18,092 nucleotides of DNA from JAYEJW01 sp034716535 (GTDB lineage: Bacteria; Pseudomonadota; Gammaproteobacteria; Chromatiales; Chromatiaceae). The position numbers and the translations under genes were made by a program. Of the stretch, positions 16,301 through 18,092 are shown one piece after another (positions within the stretch are counted from its first letter, which is position 1; every line of letters starts with the position of its first letter). The notes beneath the pieces were generated by a model. That model did not search any database. It was given only the letters and a program-made list of their open reading frames with translations, and was not told the DNA's origin. Location of the stretch: the NCBI GenBank assembly GCA_034716535.1, contig JAYEJW010000011.1, positions 1 to 18,092 on the forward strand, given 5' to 3'.

Positions 16301-16593
16301 GTTTCCCCTGCGATGACGTTCATGAGTGGGTGGCGCCAAGCGGCAGGTTCCGAGCCAACCCCTGGGGGCTGCACGACATGCTGGGCAACGTCTGGGAGTG
16401 GACCTGCTCGGTCTATGACAAGGACTATCGGGGGGCCGAGGCGGAATGCGCCGGGCGTGATTCCGACGTTCCCCGTGTGCTGCGGGGAGGCTCCTGGTAT
16501 AGCGGTCCGAAGCCCGTTCGCTCCGCGTATCGCGACAGGAATTTTCCCGAAGTTCGCTACAGCTTCTTAGGTTTTCGGCTCGCTCAGGATTGA
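13336..16593 (+). CDS. Transmembrane Ser/Thr kinase with TPR-like repeats and FGE/SUMF1-type domain (PpkA-TagR-like fusion)
   Basis: The 1085-residue protein has a cytoplasmic Hanks-type kinase domain (about 5-265): GSGGMA loop, Lys35 in VALK, HRDVKPQN with Asp127, DFG at 145-147 and SPE at 175-177, so it should be active. A juxtamembrane segment contains DDETRVIPP (Thr277), and one transmembrane helix follows (about 299-320). The outer part has seven related units of about 50 residues (351-715) with the core DLDGSLKLIEEGL, like TPR hairpins, then an FGE-sulfatase/SUMF1-fold domain (about 815-1083: YQMGS, LPTEAEWEYAARAG, LGNVWEWT, LRGGSW, GFRLA). Of its cysteines, only Cys220 precedes the helix and ten follow it, fitting a periplasmic disulfide-bonded part. 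In Pseudomonas, PpkA is activated through the separate FGE-like protein TagR; here both seem to be on one chain. Typical PpkA carries a vWA domain, which I do not see. Confidence 0.93.
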   Translation: MEIPGYTIIRELGSGGMATVYLASQDRLNRQVALKVMKPIPTEVDDFTERFFKEGQIIAQLQHRQIITIYDLNTYGHIQYFSMEYLPGGTLSEKIEEGLPVERTLEIIKGVAEALSYAHERGIIHRDVKPQNILFRQDGTPVLTDFGIARVVRADADTTRLTRLGMVIGSPRYMSPEQITSQPLDARSDLYSLGIVFYEMLTKSLPYEAEDAISLAMKHCSEPVPALPKELRMLQSVLDKLVAKKPDDRFDSAGHLIRALEQIDVHIPFHPAIDDETRVIPPDKYRYAARGRKPIRSKKGLFIIGVILLTATAGGAVYFLIKRDAPLPQPEISIGLPPAQEGRSSTAINYERLAIGHFQRGEYEQSLELTKLGLGATPEDPRLLTLRGRVQKYRDAAESLVLAREQYDKGALERSLQLIEKGLKQLPQDDEMLSLRDRVREQLDERRAEQLLAQARSRRQAGDLDGTLDLIEEGLERVPDQTQLLRLRDEIRKELAARRAEELLAQARARRESGDLDGSLKLINEGLEISPRQKELTALRASVQAQVEQKDQVKKLFGEAQGLQRRNALDESLEVIEQGLRLAPDHAGLLKLRTLVQNQQSQRREEMIADTLERAREEVERGSLEESLKLIENGLVQAPDRPELLALRDRVWTQLDRRQKIARLLAQARESRDKGRLDESLKLIDQALQLAPEQTDLLSFREKANVELDHRNRIAQHLQDCATRFALDELPEDSGEAAAACYGSVLELDASNEEALARLGQIADLFSGWVKAALLENDLEKAENFLERLGQLNPDHPKLSELRRDLSAVRREILPAMVAIDGDCYQMGSPPNEEGREDDERQHKICVNGFRLGKYEVTVKEFRRFVEATGYRTDAERNEGGEPGCSAFDQSDKESELKYRSWASWRKPNQYEPTREDHPVTCVSWNDAQAYIAWLNGETGGHYRLPTEAEWEYAARAGTTTARFWGDSVDGLACLNASVADTAHDWADGFPCDDVHEWVAPSGRFRANPWGLHDMLGNVWEWTCSVYDKDYRGAEAECAGRDSDVPRVLRGGSWYSGPKPVRSAYRDRNFPEVRYSFLGFRLAQD

Positions 16594-16867
16594 TCTCCTT
16601 CGCAATGCTTCAAAAACTTGTGTGGCGCGGAGGGGGCGTGTTGTTTCCAACAGCATTTCGTCACGAACTTCTAAGATTCGCCCACCTCGCCATCGGCCTA
16701 TTCTCCCACACTGCGACGCTGTCAGAGAGCCGGTGGAAAGGTCCGGAATCGACCCACAAGAGTCATTGGCGACGGGACAGCTTATAACCGTTGTGTCGCG
16801 ATGGAGACCCCGATACCGTTGTCGGCACCCGCACCGAATTCTGCAAACTTCCGATACTGGAGTCTCG

Positions 16868-17887
16868 ATGAAGCAACTTCTTGGCAATACCGATTCGCTG
16901 CAACTATTTCCGCTTGCCTACCCGTGGGCATGGGATATGTATCTCGAAAACATGGACAACCATTGGACTCCGCGCGAGATCCCGGTGGCTAACGATGTCG
17001 CGCTATGGCGCTCGGACAGGCTTTCCGACGAAGAGCGCCACTTGTTCCTGTCCATCATGGCGCAGCTTACCACCTTCGATGTGCAACGCGGCGACGAGAC
17101 GGCCGAATCGTTGCAGGGCATCATAGACCCGCCGGAGATCAAGCACTATCTCAAGCGATTGGCCGACGAAGAGGCCCTGCACACTTGGGCATACCAGTTC
17201 ATCATCGAGAACATGGGGCTTGATCCGGAGGACATCTACTCCCGCTATACGCGTGTCCCGCAGATGAAGGCCCGTGTCGATCTCGCCAATGAGCTATCGA
17301 GCCGAGCCAAGCGTGCTTGGGCAAAACGCGTTTTCTCACCGGAGGCCGCGCTGACTGTCCGCGAGAAGCAGGAAATCCTGTTCGCAATGATCTTCTGGTT
17401 TCTTTGCTTCGAGGGCATCTGGTTCGTCATGGGGCTTTCCGGGCCGATTCAAAACCTCGCACGTCACGGCAAGTTCACCGGCGCCGCCGAGCAGTTTCAG
17501 TACATCCTCAGAGACGAATTTCAGCACATTCGGTTCGGTATCCATCTCATCAACGTCTACATCGAGCAATACCCGGAGTGCATGTCGAAAAGCTTCGTCA
17601 TGGCCATCGGACGACTCTTTCAGGAGACGATCCGGCTTGAAGACGACTACATGCGTCACTGCCTCCCCTCGCCAATCGTCGGGTACAACGCCGACGACCA
17701 CATCGAGACAGCGATGTGGTACGCGAACCAGCGGGCAAGCAGCATCGGCCTGGCCCCCGTCTACCAGAACGCAGAGCATCGGTTCCCATGGATGTCCGAG
17801 CAAGTCTCGATGCGCAAGGAGAAGAACTTCTTCGAAACGCGCCCGACCGAGTACCGCACGGGCGGAGCTTTGAGTTGGGACGATTGA
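16868..17887 (+). CDS. nrdB: Class I ribonucleotide reductase, beta subunit
   Basis: The 339-residue protein is the small, radical-generating chain of aerobic ribonucleotide reductase, which works with NrdA to make deoxyribonucleotides. The metal ligands appear complete: Asp71, Glu102 and His105 (EEALH), Glu182 (FEGIW), and Glu217 and His220 (RDEFQH). Tyr109, four residues after the first His, fits the radical tyrosine. The tail GGALSWDD is typical for binding NrdA. The ATG at 16868 is chosen because GGAG stands five bases before it and the N-terminus matches the family; the open frame extends upstream but is unlike NrdB. The 274 bases before it hold no gene and no clear NrdR box. There is no nrdA next to it on either side, although the two are often adjacent. 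A strong terminator follows, so it is transcribed alone or from upstream. Confidence 0.95.
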   Translation: MKQLLGNTDSLQLFPLAYPWAWDMYLENMDNHWTPREIPVANDVALWRSDRLSDEERHLFLSIMAQLTTFDVQRGDETAESLQGIIDPPEIKHYLKRLADEEALHTWAYQFIIENMGLDPEDIYSRYTRVPQMKARVDLANELSSRAKRAWAKRVFSPEAALTVREKQEILFAMIFWFLCFEGIWFVMGLSGPIQNLARHGKFTGAAEQFQYILRDEFQHIRFGIHLINVYIEQYPECMSKSFVMAIGRLFQETIRLEDDYMRHCLPSPIVGYNADDHIETAMWYANQRASSIGLAPVYQNAEHRFPWMSEQVSMRKEKNFFETRPTEYRTGGALSWDD

Positions 17888-17961
17888 GCGGTGCTGTTTC
17901 TCGACCCTTGCTGCGCCCAGAGTTGTTCCGGGAAATGAGGCTTAGAAACCTCATCGAAGCG

Positions 17962-17993
17962 AATACCGCACCCGTCAGACGTGCGGTATTTTA
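17962..17993 (+). terminator. Rho-independent terminator after nrdB
   Basis: AATACCGCAC (17962-17971) and GTGCGGTATT (17981-17990) form a perfect 10-bp stem with a nine-base loop, followed by TTAT. It lies about 75 bases after the nrdB stop. A smaller stem, ATGAGG-N8-CCTCAT, precedes it at 17935-17954. The last 100 bases of the window show no supportable gene. Confidence 0.75.
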
Positions 17994-18092
17994 TGTGCGC
18001 GGACCAAACGCAGAGAGGCGGCTTTCAGGATGAACCTGCCGCTCACCGCCTGAGAGTGAGAGTCCGGAGTTGGCCGGACAGCGACCTTAGCC

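Noticed and set aside
15610..16374. 254-codon open frame on the minus strand
   Set aside because: It is antisense to the conserved FGE-type domain of the kinase gene and shows no family features.
16622..16867. Longer nrdB start
   Set aside because: Residues before the ATG at 16868 do not resemble NrdB, and GGAG sits just before that ATG.

Overview
The window reads as accessory DNA of a Gram-negative proteobacterium, most likely a gammaproteobacterium. It carries a type VI secretion (T6SS) membrane complex, two predicted lipoproteins, an outer-membrane autotransporter and a class I ribonucleotide reductase beta chain. A closer taxonomic placement cannot be supported from the sequence alone. 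Most genes are GC-rich, but the TIR-FHA gene and the 5' half of the autotransporter gene look AT-richer.

Layout. The minus strand from 6335 down to 1 holds a gene train in the order YkgJ-type Cys-cluster protein, tagH (FHA), tssJ, tssK, tssL (fused to an OmpA domain) and tssM (cut by the window edge). A roughly 500-base non-coding stretch separates it from a plus-strand TIR-FHA gene (6844-7617). A nested repetitive element (about 7640-7919) and a rho-independent terminator (7981-8008) follow. Next come a minus-strand FHA-transmembrane-lytic transglycosylase (8105-9598) and a divergent plus-strand autotransporter (9898-12150). A second, related inverted repeat (12205-12276) is followed by a minus-strand lipoprotein alpha/beta hydrolase (12376-13278). 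Divergent from that is a very large plus-strand Ser/Thr kinase with a TPR-like repeat array and an FGE/SUMF1-type domain (13336-16593). Then come nrdB (16868-17887) and its terminator (17962-17993). No tRNA, rRNA, CRISPR array, transposase or integrase gene was seen.

How the parts may work together. The main theme is threonine phosphorylation read by FHA domains. One membrane kinase, whose outer part resembles a PpkA joined to a TagR-like sensor, lies near three different FHA proteins. These are the T6SS scaffold TagH, a TIR (NADase-type) protein and a membrane-anchored murein lytic transglycosylase. A short acidic-Thr-hydrophobic motif recurs in TssL (T16), the transglycosylase (T7), the TIR protein (T147) and the kinase juxtamembrane segment (T277). 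The working hypothesis is that envelope stress sensed by the kinase drives phosphorylation of these sites. FHA binding would then couple T6SS assembly, local wall opening and possibly a TIR response. The domains and motifs are seen in the sequence; the wiring between the proteins is inference.
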